From positions 3,756,001 through 3,820,000 of the forward strand of contig NZ_CP127389.1 in the NCBI RefSeq assembly GCF_030271835.1: a DNA stretch of 64,000 bases, written 5' to 3'. The notes below the pieces were generated by a model, which ran no database searches, was not told where the DNA came from, and was given only the letters and a program-made list of their open reading frames with translations. The translations under genes were made by a program, and so were the position numbers. Below, piece after piece: positions 49,093 through 58,359 of the stretch (position 1 is its first letter; every line of letters starts with the position of its first letter). The stretch is from Proteus appendicitidis (GTDB taxonomy: Bacteria; Pseudomonadota; Gammaproteobacteria; Enterobacterales; Enterobacteriaceae).

Positions 49093-49803
49093 TCAGACCT
49101 TCGGCAATTTTTGATCAGATTTTTGATGATTATATCCTTTAACCAGCAAACCAATCTCATCATCACAATGTGATTTTGGACAAGATAACGCTGAAACTTG
49201 GCTATCTTTATTGAGGGTGACGGCGATTTGGCGCAAAGGTTTTACAACAATACGATTAATACACCAACTAATAGCAACCGTCAGAATAAGCCCCATCAAC
49301 AGATATGTTGTTAGCATCAAGGCAACAGTATTACTAGCAAAACGATAAAAACGATTTGTGTCAGCCTGTAAAATGAGATGACCACTATAGGACTTATCAT
49401 CTGTTGAAGTAATACCTAATGGCTGTAAAGGGATAACAGCTTCAACGGGAATACCAAAAAGCCAACTTGAGAATTCAGAGACCTCTTTCTTAGGTGCAAA
49501 ATCTAAATTCATCACTTGCACATTTTCGGGTTGCATGACAATCGCTTTACCCAAAATACCCGTCGCTTTTAGTGTAACAATCTGTTGTTTAGCATCATTC
49601 AAATCTGAACGTAACAATGCATCAGCAAGTGGTTGCTGGATACTGACACCCGCATTAAAAAGCTGATTTTGATAATCTTCACGACGTTGATCTATCAAAT
49701 AAACAAGTTGAATACTGATAAAAATAGCAATAGTCACCAACGTAACGCCCGCAACAGCGGCCATTTGTTTTATTGTTAATGAATGTTTAAGATGAGGTTT
49801 CAT
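49093..49803 (-). CDS. Truncated PdeK/HmsP-like membrane sensor (HAMP, no GGDEF-EAL)
   Basis: About 236 residues from the ATG at 49803. TM1 (about 12-35), periplasmic segment with QQPLADALLRSDLNDAKQQIV and GILGKAIVMQPENVQVMNLDF, TM2 (about 160-185: LMLTTYLLMGLILTVAISWCI), then a HAMP domain ending DDEIGLLVKGYN. This matches the N-terminal part of the c-di-GMP phosphodiesterase PdeK/HmsP group, but the frame ends 11 residues later, and only 174 bases remain before yhjJ. The GGDEF and EAL domains are gone. Either a degraded gene or a shortened protein with a new role. Confidence 0.7.
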   Translation of the reverse strand: MKPHLKHSLTIKQMAAVAGVTLVTIAIFISIQLVYLIDQRREDYQNQLFNAGVSIQQPLADALLRSDLNDAKQQIVTLKATGILGKAIVMQPENVQVMNLDFAPKKEVSEFSSWLFGIPVEAVIPLQPLGITSTDDKSYSGHLILQADTNRFYRFASNTVALMLTTYLLMGLILTVAISWCINRIVVKPLRQIAVTLNKDSQVSALSCPKSHCDDEIGLLVKGYNHQKSDQKLPKV

Positions 49804-50332
49804 CGTTGCTATTTCCAATATACATGTCTGAACAGAGTGATTATACTGTATTTTTGTGATTATGTATCACTCTCAATAAAGAAAATAACGTTATAAAAAG
49901 CGCCTATCCATTAAAATGAAAGTAGATAAATATATAATTATTGTTATTTGAGTATAGTTATAAGATAAACATAGTAAAATAAAAATAAAATCTCACTTTC
50001 TCTAGGTTATTTACAATAAATCTACTTTATTTTAATGAAAAGATACAATTCACTAAAGAACACTAGAACATATAAAATTAAACGCTATTAAACCCTTAAT
50101 TTAAAGTTAAAACACAATACCAAGCGCAATATATTTCTTAGTGAAAAATATTATCCCCCTTTTATATTATTGAAGTTTATATTTAAAAAAAACAATATAA
50201 ATATAATACTTGATATCTATAAAATCATTATTAGATTATTTAGTTAAGATTAATTAAATATTATTAATGAAAAAAATAAGAACAATATAAATCAATATAT
50301 TGTTCTTATTTTATTAGATAAATTTATTTTAT
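49804..50332. other. AT-rich spacer between dppF and the truncated sensor
   Basis: 529 bases, extremely AT-rich. No gene is seen. The only clear structure is the dppF terminator at 50271-50310. Confidence 0.55.
50271..50310 (-). terminator. Terminator of the dpp operon
   Basis: AATAAGAACAATATA (50275-50289), loop AATCAA, TATATTGTTCTTATT (50296-50310): a perfect 15-bp stem. Read leftward it is followed by a T-run (the A-run at 50271-50276). It lies 23 bases after the dppF stop. Confidence 0.8.
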
Positions 50333-51334
50333 TTAAACTATCGCGTTATCTTGCTCCACCGCAAAACAAGCAATAAGCTGACCATTATACGCTTTTAATG
50401 TTGGCTGTAATTGACTACATGGACCAAATGCACGACGGCAACGAGCAGCGAAAGCACAACCTGGTGGCGGATTTAATGGGCTTGGTAATTCTCCCGTTAA
50501 TTTAATACGCTCTCGTCTTAATTCAGGCGTCAATCTTGGTGTTGCTGATAATAATGCCTGTGTATAAGGATGTTGTGGATTTTCAAAAATTTGAGCTTTT
50601 GTTCCTTTTTCTACACAACGCCCCAAATACATTACAATAACTTCATCTGCAATATGCTCAACAACCGAGAGATCATGGGAAATAAAAACATAAGAGAGTC
50701 CCATATCTTGTTGTAGATCCATCATCAAATTCAGTACTTGAGCGCGAACTGATACATCCAGCGCAGAAACAGGCTCATCGGCTACCACAATGTCTGGATC
50801 AAGCATCAAACCACGCGCAATAGCAATACGCTGACGTTGACCACCAGAAAACATATGTGGATATCGGCTATAATGTTCTGTTTTCAACCCCACTTTAGCC
50901 ATCATTGATAATACTTTTTCTTTACGCTCAGTGGCATTCAGTGTCGTATTAATCAATAAAGGCTCTTCTAAAATTTGTCCGACTTTTTTACGCGGGTTCA
51001 ATGATCCATAAGGATTTTGAAATACAATTTGTATCTTTTGGCGACGTAGCTTCTCAGCCGATTTATCTTTAATTAACAGATTTTGCCCACGATAAGACAG
51101 TTCGCCTGAAGTAGGAACCTCAATCATCGTTAATAATCGACCTAATGTGGATTTACCACATCCTGATTCACCAACAACAGCCAAAGTTTTACCACGTTCT
51201 AACTCAAAAGAGACACCATCAAGGGCTTTAACTGTTCTCTCTTTTGAAAAAAGCCCGCCTTTTACGCTGTAGTACTTTGCTAAATTAACTGCTTTTAATA
51301 AGGGAGTTGATACATTTGGATTAACTTCAGCCAT
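50333..51334 (-). CDS. dppF: Dipeptide ABC transporter ATP-binding protein DppF
   Basis: 333 residues from the ATG at 51334, preceded by GGGAG; this start overlaps the dppD stop by 8 bases. Walker [12 protein letters not shown], signature [14 protein letters not shown], Walker [13 protein letters not shown], and the oligopeptide-transporter C-terminal extension ([19 protein letters not shown]). It powers dipeptide uptake with DppD. Last gene of dppABCDF. Confidence 0.96.
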   Translation of the reverse strand: MAEVNPNVSTPLLKAVNLAKYYSVKGGLFSKERTVKALDGVSFELERGKTLAVVGESGCGKSTLGRLLTMIEVPTSGELSYRGQNLLIKDKSAEKLRRQKIQIVFQNPYGSLNPRKKVGQILEEPLLINTTLNATERKEKVLSMMAKVGLKTEHYSRYPHMFSGGQRQRIAIARGLMLDPDIVVADEPVSALDVSVRAQVLNLMMDLQQDMGLSYVFISHDLSVVEHIADEVIVMYLGRCVEKGTKAQIFENPQHPYTQALLSATPRLTPELRRERIKLTGELPSPLNPPPGCAFAARCRRAFGPCSQLQPTLKAYNGQLIACFAVEQDNAIV

Positions 51335-52310
51335 GGGTAGGTCTCCCTGCATTATCTAACGGTGTATGACATTTCACACGATGCGTTCCTAGTTCTCTTA
51401 ATTCAGGCTCTATCTTATAACATTCATCATGAGCATATGGGCAACGTGGATTGAGTAAGCAACCTGTTGGTCGATCATAGCGTCCTGGTACAACGCCCGG
51501 TAACGATGCTAATCGCGCTTTATTACTCGCGAACTCAGGAAGCGCTCTTAATAATGCTTGAGTATAAGGATGGCGAGGCGCTTTAAAAATTTCTGATGCT
51601 TTTCCAGATTCCACCACTTGCCCCGCATACATCACAATAATGGTGTCTGCGGCTTCTGCCACTAATGCTAGATCATGAGTGATCAACACTAGCGCCATAT
51701 TTTCTTGTTTTTGTAAATCGAGCAAAAGCTCTATGATCTGAGCCTGAATAGTTACATCCAGTGCAGTGGTTGGTTCATCTGCAATTAATAATTTAGGGCG
51801 ACAAGCGATCGCCATTGCGATCATCACACGCTGGCTCATTCCTCCTGAAAGCTGGTGTGGATAAACATCTAAGCGAGAAGCTGGATCAGGAATACCCACC
51901 AGCGTTAAGAGATCGATAGCACGTTGTTTACGTGTTTTACGACTTCCTCCTTGATGGACTTTTAACGCTTCCATAATTTGATAGCCAACCGTAAAACAAG
52001 GATTCAAACTTGTCATTGGATCTTGGAAAATCATCGCAACATCAGCACCGACTAAATTACGTCGCTCTGATTCAGAGATTTTCATCAGATCTCTACCATC
52101 AAAATAAAGCTCTTGTGCGCTTACTCGTCCGGGAAAATCAATAAGCCCCATAATCGCTAATGAGCTGACTGATTTACCTGAACCTGATTCCCCTACTATC
52201 CCGACAACTTGCCCTTCTTCAACTTGATAGCTAATTCGGTCTACCGCTTTAAACGGAGTATCTTCATCACCGAAGTGAACAGATAATTGATTTATATTTA
52301 GTAATGCCAT
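51327..52310 (-). CDS. dppD: Dipeptide ABC transporter ATP-binding protein DppD
   Basis: 327 residues. Walker [12 protein letters not shown], signature [14 protein letters not shown], Walker [13 protein letters not shown]. The C-terminal domain has four Cys ([17 protein letters not shown] and VKCHTP), the pattern seen in DppD/OppD proteins reported to bind an iron-sulfur cluster. Twelve bases after dppC; overlaps dppF. Confidence 0.96.
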   Translation of the reverse strand: MALLNINQLSVHFGDEDTPFKAVDRISYQVEEGQVVGIVGESGSGKSVSSLAIMGLIDFPGRVSAQELYFDGRDLMKISESERRNLVGADVAMIFQDPMTSLNPCFTVGYQIMEALKVHQGGSRKTRKQRAIDLLTLVGIPDPASRLDVYPHQLSGGMSQRVMIAMAIACRPKLLIADEPTTALDVTIQAQIIELLLDLQKQENMALVLITHDLALVAEAADTIIVMYAGQVVESGKASEIFKAPRHPYTQALLRALPEFASNKARLASLPGVVPGRYDRPTGCLLNPRCPYAHDECYKIEPELRELGTHRVKCHTPLDNAGRPTHG

Positions 52311-52322
52311 GTTCTTACTCCG

Positions 52323-53225
52323 TTACTGCTTTAATTTCGGATCAAGCGCATCTCGTAAACCATCACCCATTAAGTTAAAGGCTAATACGGTAAACAAAAT
52401 TGCCAAACCAGGAAACGTTACAACCCACCATGCACTTTGTGTAAACTGCAACACATCAGATAGCATGGTTCCCCATTCAGGTGTTGGTGGTTGCGCGCCC
52501 ATACCCAAAAAGCCCAATGCAGCCATATCTAAGATTGCATTAGAAAAGCCTAAAGAGGCTTGAACAATTAAAGGTGCAAGACAGTTAGGTAAGATATTGA
52601 TAAACATCTGACGCAGTGAACCCGCGCCCGCGACACGAGAGGCAATCACATAATCGCGATTAACTTCAATTAAAACAGCAGCACGAGTCAATCGAACATA
52701 ATGTGGTAAGGCAACAAAAGTTAACGCAATAGAAGCATTAACAATAGAAGGACCAAAAATAGCCACCAAGACTAACGCTAATAATAAACTTGGTAATGCC
52801 AGCATAATATCAACGACACGCATAATGCCGATATCCACCAGCCCACCAAAATAGCCTGCTGCCAGCCCTAGAATAATTCCTAAGATAAGTGATAACACGA
52901 CAACAATACATCCCACCAATAATGAAAGGCGAGCGCCAAACATTAAGCGAGAAAGAATATCGCGACCAACATCATCAGTACCTAGAATAAATTGCCAGCT
53001 TCCCCCTTCTTGCCAAACAGGAGGTGCTAATAAGAAATCACGAAATTGCTCATTAGGGGCATGAGGTGCAAGAAAACCTGCCAGTAATGCAATAAGCAAC
53101 ATAATTACAATATAGATTAACCCAACAACGGCACCTTTATTTTGTTTAAAGTAATGCCAAAATTCTTGGAAGGGCGTCATGGGAGCCGGTGCACTGATGA
53201 CCGGTGTTACTTTATTTTCAGTCAT
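52323..53225 (-). CDS. dppC: Dipeptide ABC transporter permease DppC
   Basis: 300 residues. A cytosolic N-terminus (about 1-30), then about six membrane segments; the EAA loop reads NRDYVIASRVAGAGSLRQMFINILP near 190-215, the contact with the ATPases. N-terminal OppC-type extension is present. Ten bases after dppB. Confidence 0.96.
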   Translation of the reverse strand: MTENKVTPVISAPAPMTPFQEFWHYFKQNKGAVVGLIYIVIMLLIALLAGFLAPHAPNEQFRDFLLAPPVWQEGGSWQFILGTDDVGRDILSRLMFGARLSLLVGCIVVVLSLILGIILGLAAGYFGGLVDIGIMRVVDIMLALPSLLLALVLVAIFGPSIVNASIALTFVALPHYVRLTRAAVLIEVNRDYVIASRVAGAGSLRQMFINILPNCLAPLIVQASLGFSNAILDMAALGFLGMGAQPPTPEWGTMLSDVLQFTQSAWWVVTFPGLAILFTVLAFNLMGDGLRDALDPKLKQ

Positions 53226-53235
53226 TATGCATTCC

Positions 53236-54255
53236 TTATTTTTTATGGCGAATACGAGGATTCACAATGCCATAAAGAACATCAACCAACAGATTGACAA
53301 AGATAATCATCGTTGCAATTAAGAGCACACCACCCTGAACAACGGGATAATCGCGTCGTTGTAAGGCATCAATCAACCAGCGTCCTAATCCCGGCCATGA
53401 GAAAATAGTTTCAGTTAAGATTGCACCCGCCAGCATTGTTCCAACTTGTAATCCAATAACGGTGACAACAGGTAACATTGCATTGCGTAATGCGTGGATA
53501 AGAATAACGCGAGCACGGCTTAAACCTTTTGCTCTAGCAGTACGAATATAATCTTCGCCTAATACTTCAAGCATCGAAGAACGCGTCATACGCACGATAA
53601 CAGCTAAAGGAATGGTTCCTAATACAATGGCAGGTAAAATGATGTGATGAACTGCATCTAAGAAATCCCCTTCCTCACCCCAAACAAACGTATCAATAAG
53701 CATAAATCCAGTGAGTGGATTACTGTCATCTAAAAAGACACTATCAGCCAGACGCCCTGATACAGGAGTTAAGTCTAATTTCACAGACACTAACATGATA
53801 AGCATAATTCCCCACCAGAAGATTGGCATGGAATAGCCCGCTAATGACACACTAATTGCCGTATGATCAAAGATAGAACCACGTTTTACCGCAGCCAAAA
53901 CGCCAACAGGGATCCCAACCGAAACCGCAAAAATCATGGCGCAAACGCCAAGTTCTAAAGTGGCTTTAAAGCGAGGTAAAAATTCATCCCATACAGGAAC
54001 GCGGCTTTTTAATGAGATACCTAAATCACCATGTAAAATGCCATTTAGGTAATTGATATATTGTTGCCATAAAGGCTTATCCAGCCCCAACTCAGCCATT
54101 AAATAGGCATGTCGCTCTGGAGAGAGTCCACGCTCACCCGCCATAATCATTACCGGATCACCGGGAATAAGATGAACGAAAATAAACGTCAGTAATGTAA
54201 TTCCGATAAACGTAGGGATCACAAGTCCCAAACGTTGAAGGATAAATTGCAGCAT
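53236..54255 (-). CDS. dppB: Dipeptide ABC transporter permease DppB
   Basis: 339 residues, six or so membrane segments. EAA loop EDYIRTARAKGLSRARVILIHALRNAMLP near 230-255. MLQFILQRLGLVIPTFIGITLLTF is the typical start. Separated from dppA by 166 bases holding a strong hairpin that probably lowers transcription of dppBCDF relative to dppA. Confidence 0.96.
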   Translation of the reverse strand: MLQFILQRLGLVIPTFIGITLLTFIFVHLIPGDPVMIMAGERGLSPERHAYLMAELGLDKPLWQQYINYLNGILHGDLGISLKSRVPVWDEFLPRFKATLELGVCAMIFAVSVGIPVGVLAAVKRGSIFDHTAISVSLAGYSMPIFWWGIMLIMLVSVKLDLTPVSGRLADSVFLDDSNPLTGFMLIDTFVWGEEGDFLDAVHHIILPAIVLGTIPLAVIVRMTRSSMLEVLGEDYIRTARAKGLSRARVILIHALRNAMLPVVTVIGLQVGTMLAGAILTETIFSWPGLGRWLIDALQRRDYPVVQGGVLLIATMIIFVNLLVDVLYGIVNPRIRHKK

Positions 54256-54361
54256 ATCCTAATTCTCTTTTCAAACATCAGCTAAAAGATAGCGCTGATA
54301 AATCAGGGGAGAAAGTCCCCTGCGCTCACAGTGTACTGAATGTATTCGTTATTATTGAATA

Positions 54362-54389
54362 ACGGTGTCTTTTATAAAAAAGACACCGT
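54362..54389 (-). terminator. Intercistronic hairpin between dppA and dppB
   Basis: ACGGTGTCTTTT (54362-54373), loop ATAA, AAAAGACACCGT (54378-54389): a perfect 12-bp stem. Read leftward there is no long U-run after it (TATTC), so it is better viewed as a partial terminator or 3'-end stabiliser that keeps dppA mRNA abundant. Confidence 0.65.
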
Positions 54390-54421
54390 ACTTAAAGCAA
54401 CCCAACGATTAGGTATTGCTA

Positions 54422-56032
54422 TTATTTAAGAGAGACATTCTCGAAGTGATGTTTGCCTAATGGATCAACCACATAGTTTTCTACTTTTTTACTCACTGGC
54501 TCATAAACAGTCGAGTGAGCAATAATCAGAGCAGGTGCTTGATCATGCATAACAACTTGAGCTTGTTTGTAAAGTTCAACACGCTTTTCATGATCGGCGG
54601 CAACTCGTGCAGGCTGGATCAGATCTTCAAATGGCTTATAGCACCATTTTGAATAGTTCGATCCTTGCTCTTTTGCTGCACAACTAAATAGCGTAGCGAA
54701 GAAGTTATCTGGGTCCCCGTTATCACCAGTCCAACCCATCATGACTGCTTGGTGTTCGCCAGATTTAGCACGCTTGAGATATTCGCCCCACTCGTAACTT
54801 ACAATTTTGGTTTTAACGCCAATTTTTTCCCAATCCGCTTGTATCATTTCAGCCATACGGCGGGCATTTGGATTATAAGGACGCTGTACTGGCATTGCCC
54901 ATAAATCGATAGTAAAACCATCTGCAAGACCAGCTTCTTTTAGCAGTGCTTTCGCTTTTTCAGGATTATATTCATAATCGACGACATCATCGTTATAACC
55001 CCACATTGTAGGAGGAATGAGGTTTTTCGCCTTCTGACCTGCACCTTGATAAACCGCTTCAATAATGGCGTCTTTATTTACCGCCATACTTAATGCTTGG
55101 CGAACTTTTTGGTTATCCAGTGGTTTTTTCTCAACGTTAAAAGAGATATAACCCACATTTAAGCCTGGTTGTTCTAACAGATTGATATCGCTATTTTGTT
55201 TCATCTTCGCAATATCAGCAGGATTAGGGAAAGGCATTGCCTGACACTCACCTTTTTGCAGTTTTGCATATCGTACAGAGGCATCAGGTGTAATAGAGAA
55301 GACTAAACGGTCAATATCTGGTTTTTTACCCCAATATTGGTCGTTGGCTTTATAAAGAATACGAGAATCTTTTTGATATTGCTGTAATTGAAAAGGTCCT
55401 GTGCCGATAGGATCGAGATCCACTTTCTCAGGTGTACCTGCTTTCATCATATTATCCGCATATTCAGCAGATAATATGGATGCAAAGTCCATTGCCATAT
55501 CAGCAATAAAAGGTGCTTCTGAGCGAGTTAAAACAAAACGAACAGTATGATCATCAACTTTCTCGATTTTCTCGATCATGTTGTTCATATCCATACCAGA
55601 GAAGTATTCATAACTTCCGCCAGAGACTTTATGGTAAGGATGTTTGGGGTCCATCTGACGCATAAACGTATACATCACGTCATCCGCATTAAATTCACGC
55701 GTTGGCTTAAAGGTTTTACTGCTATGCCAATTCACGCCTTTACGTAAATGGAAGGTATACACTTTGCCATCATCGCTTACATCCCAGCTTTCAGCTAATC
55801 CCGGAATAATTTCTGTTGTACCCAGTTTAAATTCAACTAAACGGTCATAGATAGGCACTGAACTTGCATCATAAGTTGTTCCAGAGGTAAATAACTGAGG
55901 GTTAAATCCTTCAGGTGAACCTTCAGAGCAATACACCAATGTTTTCGCCTGTACACCCGCAGAAACAGCGAGTGCGAGCAATCCAATAGTCGCGGTCAAA
56001 ATTCCTGTCTGTTTTTTGGAGCTTTTCATCAT
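54422..56032 (-). CDS. dppA: Periplasmic dipeptide-binding protein DppA
   Basis: 536 residues with a Sec signal (about 1-29, AVSAGVQA) and an SBP family 5 fold: [39 protein letters not shown] and [20 protein letters not shown] are nearly those of E. coli. It delivers di- and tripeptides to DppBCDF and also serves peptide chemotaxis (through Tap) and heme uptake in E. coli. GGAGAG precedes MM; either Met may start. A CA-rich stretch before the Shine-Dalgarno may be a GcvB sRNA target. Confidence 0.97.
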   Translation of the reverse strand: MMKSSKKQTGILTATIGLLALAVSAGVQAKTLVYCSEGSPEGFNPQLFTSGTTYDASSVPIYDRLVEFKLGTTEIIPGLAESWDVSDDGKVYTFHLRKGVNWHSSKTFKPTREFNADDVMYTFMRQMDPKHPYHKVSGGSYEYFSGMDMNNMIEKIEKVDDHTVRFVLTRSEAPFIADMAMDFASILSAEYADNMMKAGTPEKVDLDPIGTGPFQLQQYQKDSRILYKANDQYWGKKPDIDRLVFSITPDASVRYAKLQKGECQAMPFPNPADIAKMKQNSDINLLEQPGLNVGYISFNVEKKPLDNQKVRQALSMAVNKDAIIEAVYQGAGQKAKNLIPPTMWGYNDDVVDYEYNPEKAKALLKEAGLADGFTIDLWAMPVQRPYNPNARRMAEMIQADWEKIGVKTKIVSYEWGEYLKRAKSGEHQAVMMGWTGDNGDPDNFFATLFSCAAKEQGSNYSKWCYKPFEDLIQPARVAADHEKRVELYKQAQVVMHDQAPALIIAHSTVYEPVSKKVENYVVDPLGKHHFENVSLK

Positions 56033-56892
56033 TACTCTCCGAAATTGTTCTGTTGTGTTTTGGTTTCCTATTTAAAAACGGAATACCTTTTTATTTTGTC
56101 ATTGTTCAATTAACCAACTGTATTCCCTTACGTCAATAAGGTGTTAGAAGGTAAAAAGAACAAGTTATAAACACAAATGAAACGAATATCGAACAAACAC
56201 AGAATAAAAAAATAAGTCTCTGACCAAAATCTAGTCAATAAAACCACACATTAAGAAATCCTTAAGTGAAATGACTGTTTTAAAAAAAGCCATAATTTGT
56301 GATTAACCGCTTAAATATTGAACGAATATTTTGAAATGAAACAAAGAACTTGGTGCTTTATTCTGTTATGGAAGAAAAATAATTACCTTGCTAGAGGATC
56401 CTGATTTTAGTTTTAATCAGACAAATAGAGTGAAAAGTATCAATCTTTAGCTCTTAACAAATCACTTAACTAGATAAGCCGATTAGATTCAGTCTGTTAT
56501 TAATGATTTTCATGCTTTTATAGTGAAAAATTTATGTTCGTTCAACATTCTCAGACGTTCCATCCTCAATAAAAAGAGAGTTGAACAAAAAACTGAGCGG
56601 TTTCTTTAGATTATTAATAAGGCTTTTATAAAATCATTTAAGGATAAAACAACTTTATTGAGCTGGATAAATCCAAAGCCATTTCTAGCCAATATTTCTC
56701 TTAATTTGGAAAATATTTCCATGGTCCTCTGTTTCTGACCAGAATGGAAATTTGGAATGCAAGATAGAGATGAGATAGAAGTAAGATGATCGAGAGGAAA
56801 CACCCTTTATGGCGAAATCAAAAAATAAGCACAAGGTGTTTTGGTAACGCTAAAACGACAAAACCCCGCTTTAAAAGCGGGGTTTCTTAATA
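56033..56892. other. Long leader/spacer between dppA and tRNA-Pro
   Basis: 860 bases. It should contain the dppA promoter. A CA-rich segment (minus-strand AACCAAAACACAACAGAACAA split as AACCAAAACAC and AACAGAACAA, 56065-56045) is the probable GcvB pairing site. The tRNA terminator is at 56861-56885. A 65-codon minus-strand frame at 56606-56803 has no homology I recognise. No tRNA, IS or repeat is seen in the rest. Confidence 0.5.
56861..56885 (-). terminator. Terminator of the tRNA-Pro gene
   Basis: AAACCCCGCTT (56861-56871), loop TAA, AAGCGGGGTTT (56875-56885). Read leftward it follows the tRNA after 7 bases and ends in TTTTGTCG. Confidence 0.85.
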
Positions 56893-56969
56893 TGGTCGGC
56901 GAGAGAGGATTCGAACCTCCGACCCACTGGTCCCAAACCAGTTGCGCTACCAGGCTGCGCTACTCGCCG
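56893..56969 (-). tRNA. tRNA-Pro (anticodon UGG)
   Basis: 77 bases including the encoded CCA. Read leftward: acceptor CGGCGAG pairs with CTCGCCG, D-arm AGCGCAGCCTGGTAGCGC, anticodon stem ACTGG/CCAGT with loop TTTGGGA (anticodon TGG), and T-arm GGAGGTTCGAATCC. Nearly identical to E. coli proM. It stands alone, with no argX/hisR/leuT upstream. Confidence 0.97.
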
Positions 56970-57267
56970 AAAACGAGGTGCATCTTACTGCCAGAAACCC
57001 ACTCCGTCAATACTTTTTTAGTATCTCCTGACTGTTCGTATGGTTTTCAATCAAAACGGTTGATTTTTAACTTTTTATCATAAAAAAGAGGTGAATTTTA
57101 GCGTTATTGTAACAAGCTCCCCTCTCTTTCTTCGTTTTACTATGGCTTTCTTTACGTTATCCATAAAACATGAAAAAAAATAACAAATTTATTCTTAATT
57201 ATTATCGTTTAATTAGTGTACTTTTTATATAATTACATTATGTCGAATAAGGTAGGTAGTTTAGAGA

Positions 57268-57573
57268 ATGAAACAATGTTGGTGGGGTGTCGCATTACTT
57301 TTATTGTCAATCACACTTCCAGCTCAAGCATCTACAGCTCATGCTTGCCGAGTGTACTTTAAAGAAGCGGATAGATTTATTCATTACATTTCTCAAAGAG
57401 AAGATCTAAAACATAATATGCCGGAGATTAAGGCTAACTTCGAGCAAAGCAAAAAGCAGATAATGACAGCGCCTTTGGCAGAACAAAAAGTAATATGTGA
57501 CAAGGAAATGCAAGAGCTTAATAGCTTGAATAAAATGTTTGGCCCTAAAGAAGAAACAGCGCTAAATAAATAA
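57268..57573 (+). CDS. Small exported protein (DUF5339-like)
   Basis: 101 residues: Sec signal (about 1-21, LPAQA) and a helical mature part with two Cys (HACRVYFKEADRF and KVICDKEMQEL) that may form a disulfide. The pattern resembles DUF5339 periplasmic proteins; function unknown. Shine-Dalgarno is weak (AGGTAGGT about 15 bases up). It converges with the yidQ-like gene. Confidence 0.7.
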   Translation: MKQCWWGVALLLLSITLPAQASTAHACRVYFKEADRFIHYISQREDLKHNMPEIKANFEQSKKQIMTAPLAEQKVICDKEMQELNSLNKMFGPKEETALNK

Positions 57574-57578
57574 ACAGA

Positions 57579-57625
57579 TAATGACTAAATATAATTACTT
57601 ATTTATTTTTATTATTTAGTCATTA
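57579..57625. repeat. 13-bp inverted repeat between convergent small genes
   Basis: TAATGACTAAATA (57579-57591) and TATTTAGTCATTA (57613-57625), 21 bases apart. It probably acts as a terminator for one or both convergent genes, though neither side has a proper U-run. Confidence 0.6.
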
Positions 57626-57633
57626 ACTTGATA

Positions 57634-57969
57634 TTAATTCTTATTTTCATGATTATTATTCACAGTGGTGCTTTCCAATCTTTTTATACGCTCTTTAGGT
57701 GAATTATCACTTTTATCATCACTCTGAGTATAATAATCATAAGGTAATAATAACGTATCTAATACGGCACTAAAAGGAAGATCAAGAACAACCAATGGCT
57801 TCATTGCCCAGCCAGTTTCATCATCTTTTAGCATGGTCATATTATTTTTTGTGCCTGAATAAAGTTCTTTATTCGGGCCTGCATGAGTCATAACACTTGA
57901 GCAACCGGTCAATAATGTCGTCAAAAATGTGACTAATGTTAAATTTTTACTTGTCGTTCTGAATATCAT
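57634..57969 (-). CDS. yidQ: YceK/YidQ family lipoprotein
   Basis: 111 residues with a lipoprotein signal: lipobox LLTGCSS places the lipidated Cys near residue 23. The mature part has MTHAGPNKELYSGTKNNM, then PLVVLDLPFSAVLDTLLLPYDYYTQ, the YceK/YidQ signature. Residue after the Cys is Ser, so outer-membrane sorting is expected. Function unknown. It neighbours yidE as in E. coli, but ibpA and ibpB are not between them. Confidence 0.85.
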   Translation of the reverse strand: MIFRTTSKNLTLVTFLTTLLTGCSSVMTHAGPNKELYSGTKNNMTMLKDDETGWAMKPLVVLDLPFSAVLDTLLLPYDYYTQSDDKSDNSPKERIKRLESTTVNNNHENKN

Positions 57970-58359
57970 AAGGCACCTATAAAACGAGATCCGTAGTCAA
58001 CGCTTTTTATCATATAGTTAAACCTGTTTTCTCTTACAGGACAAGAGAAAGATGATATAAAAAAGCTTAATTTTTCAGTCAGTAAATAAATAATTCTAGA
58101 GTGAGAAAGTTTCACTTTATCTAATTAAAAAAAACATAATAATATTATTAACTATTATGTTTACATGATATTAAAATTCAACCTTCATTATTTTAAATAA
58201 ACGCTTTAACGCTATATTTATCTTTCTTGTTTTTTTGATCTCTATATATGTTGAATCTGTGCGATAAGACACAGCGACTTTCATTATTCTTTGCCAAAAT
58301 AGGTTTATCGTTTTAGCTCAAATTTTCTCATTTTTATTTTTGGGTACAGGATCTTTTTT
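57970..58359. other. Divergent spacer yidQ / yidE
   Basis: 390 AT-rich bases without a gene. In E. coli the small heat shock genes ibpA and ibpB lie here; no trace of them is visible. Confidence 0.55.

Noticed and set aside
48966..49166. 66-codon minus-strand frame after the truncated sensor
   Set aside because: It overlaps the end of the HAMP region in another frame and does not resemble GGDEF or EAL sequence, so it does not restore the lost half.
56606..56803. 65-codon minus-strand frame between dppA and tRNA-Pro
   Set aside because: No recognisable family, no clear ribosome-binding site, and composition like the surrounding spacer.
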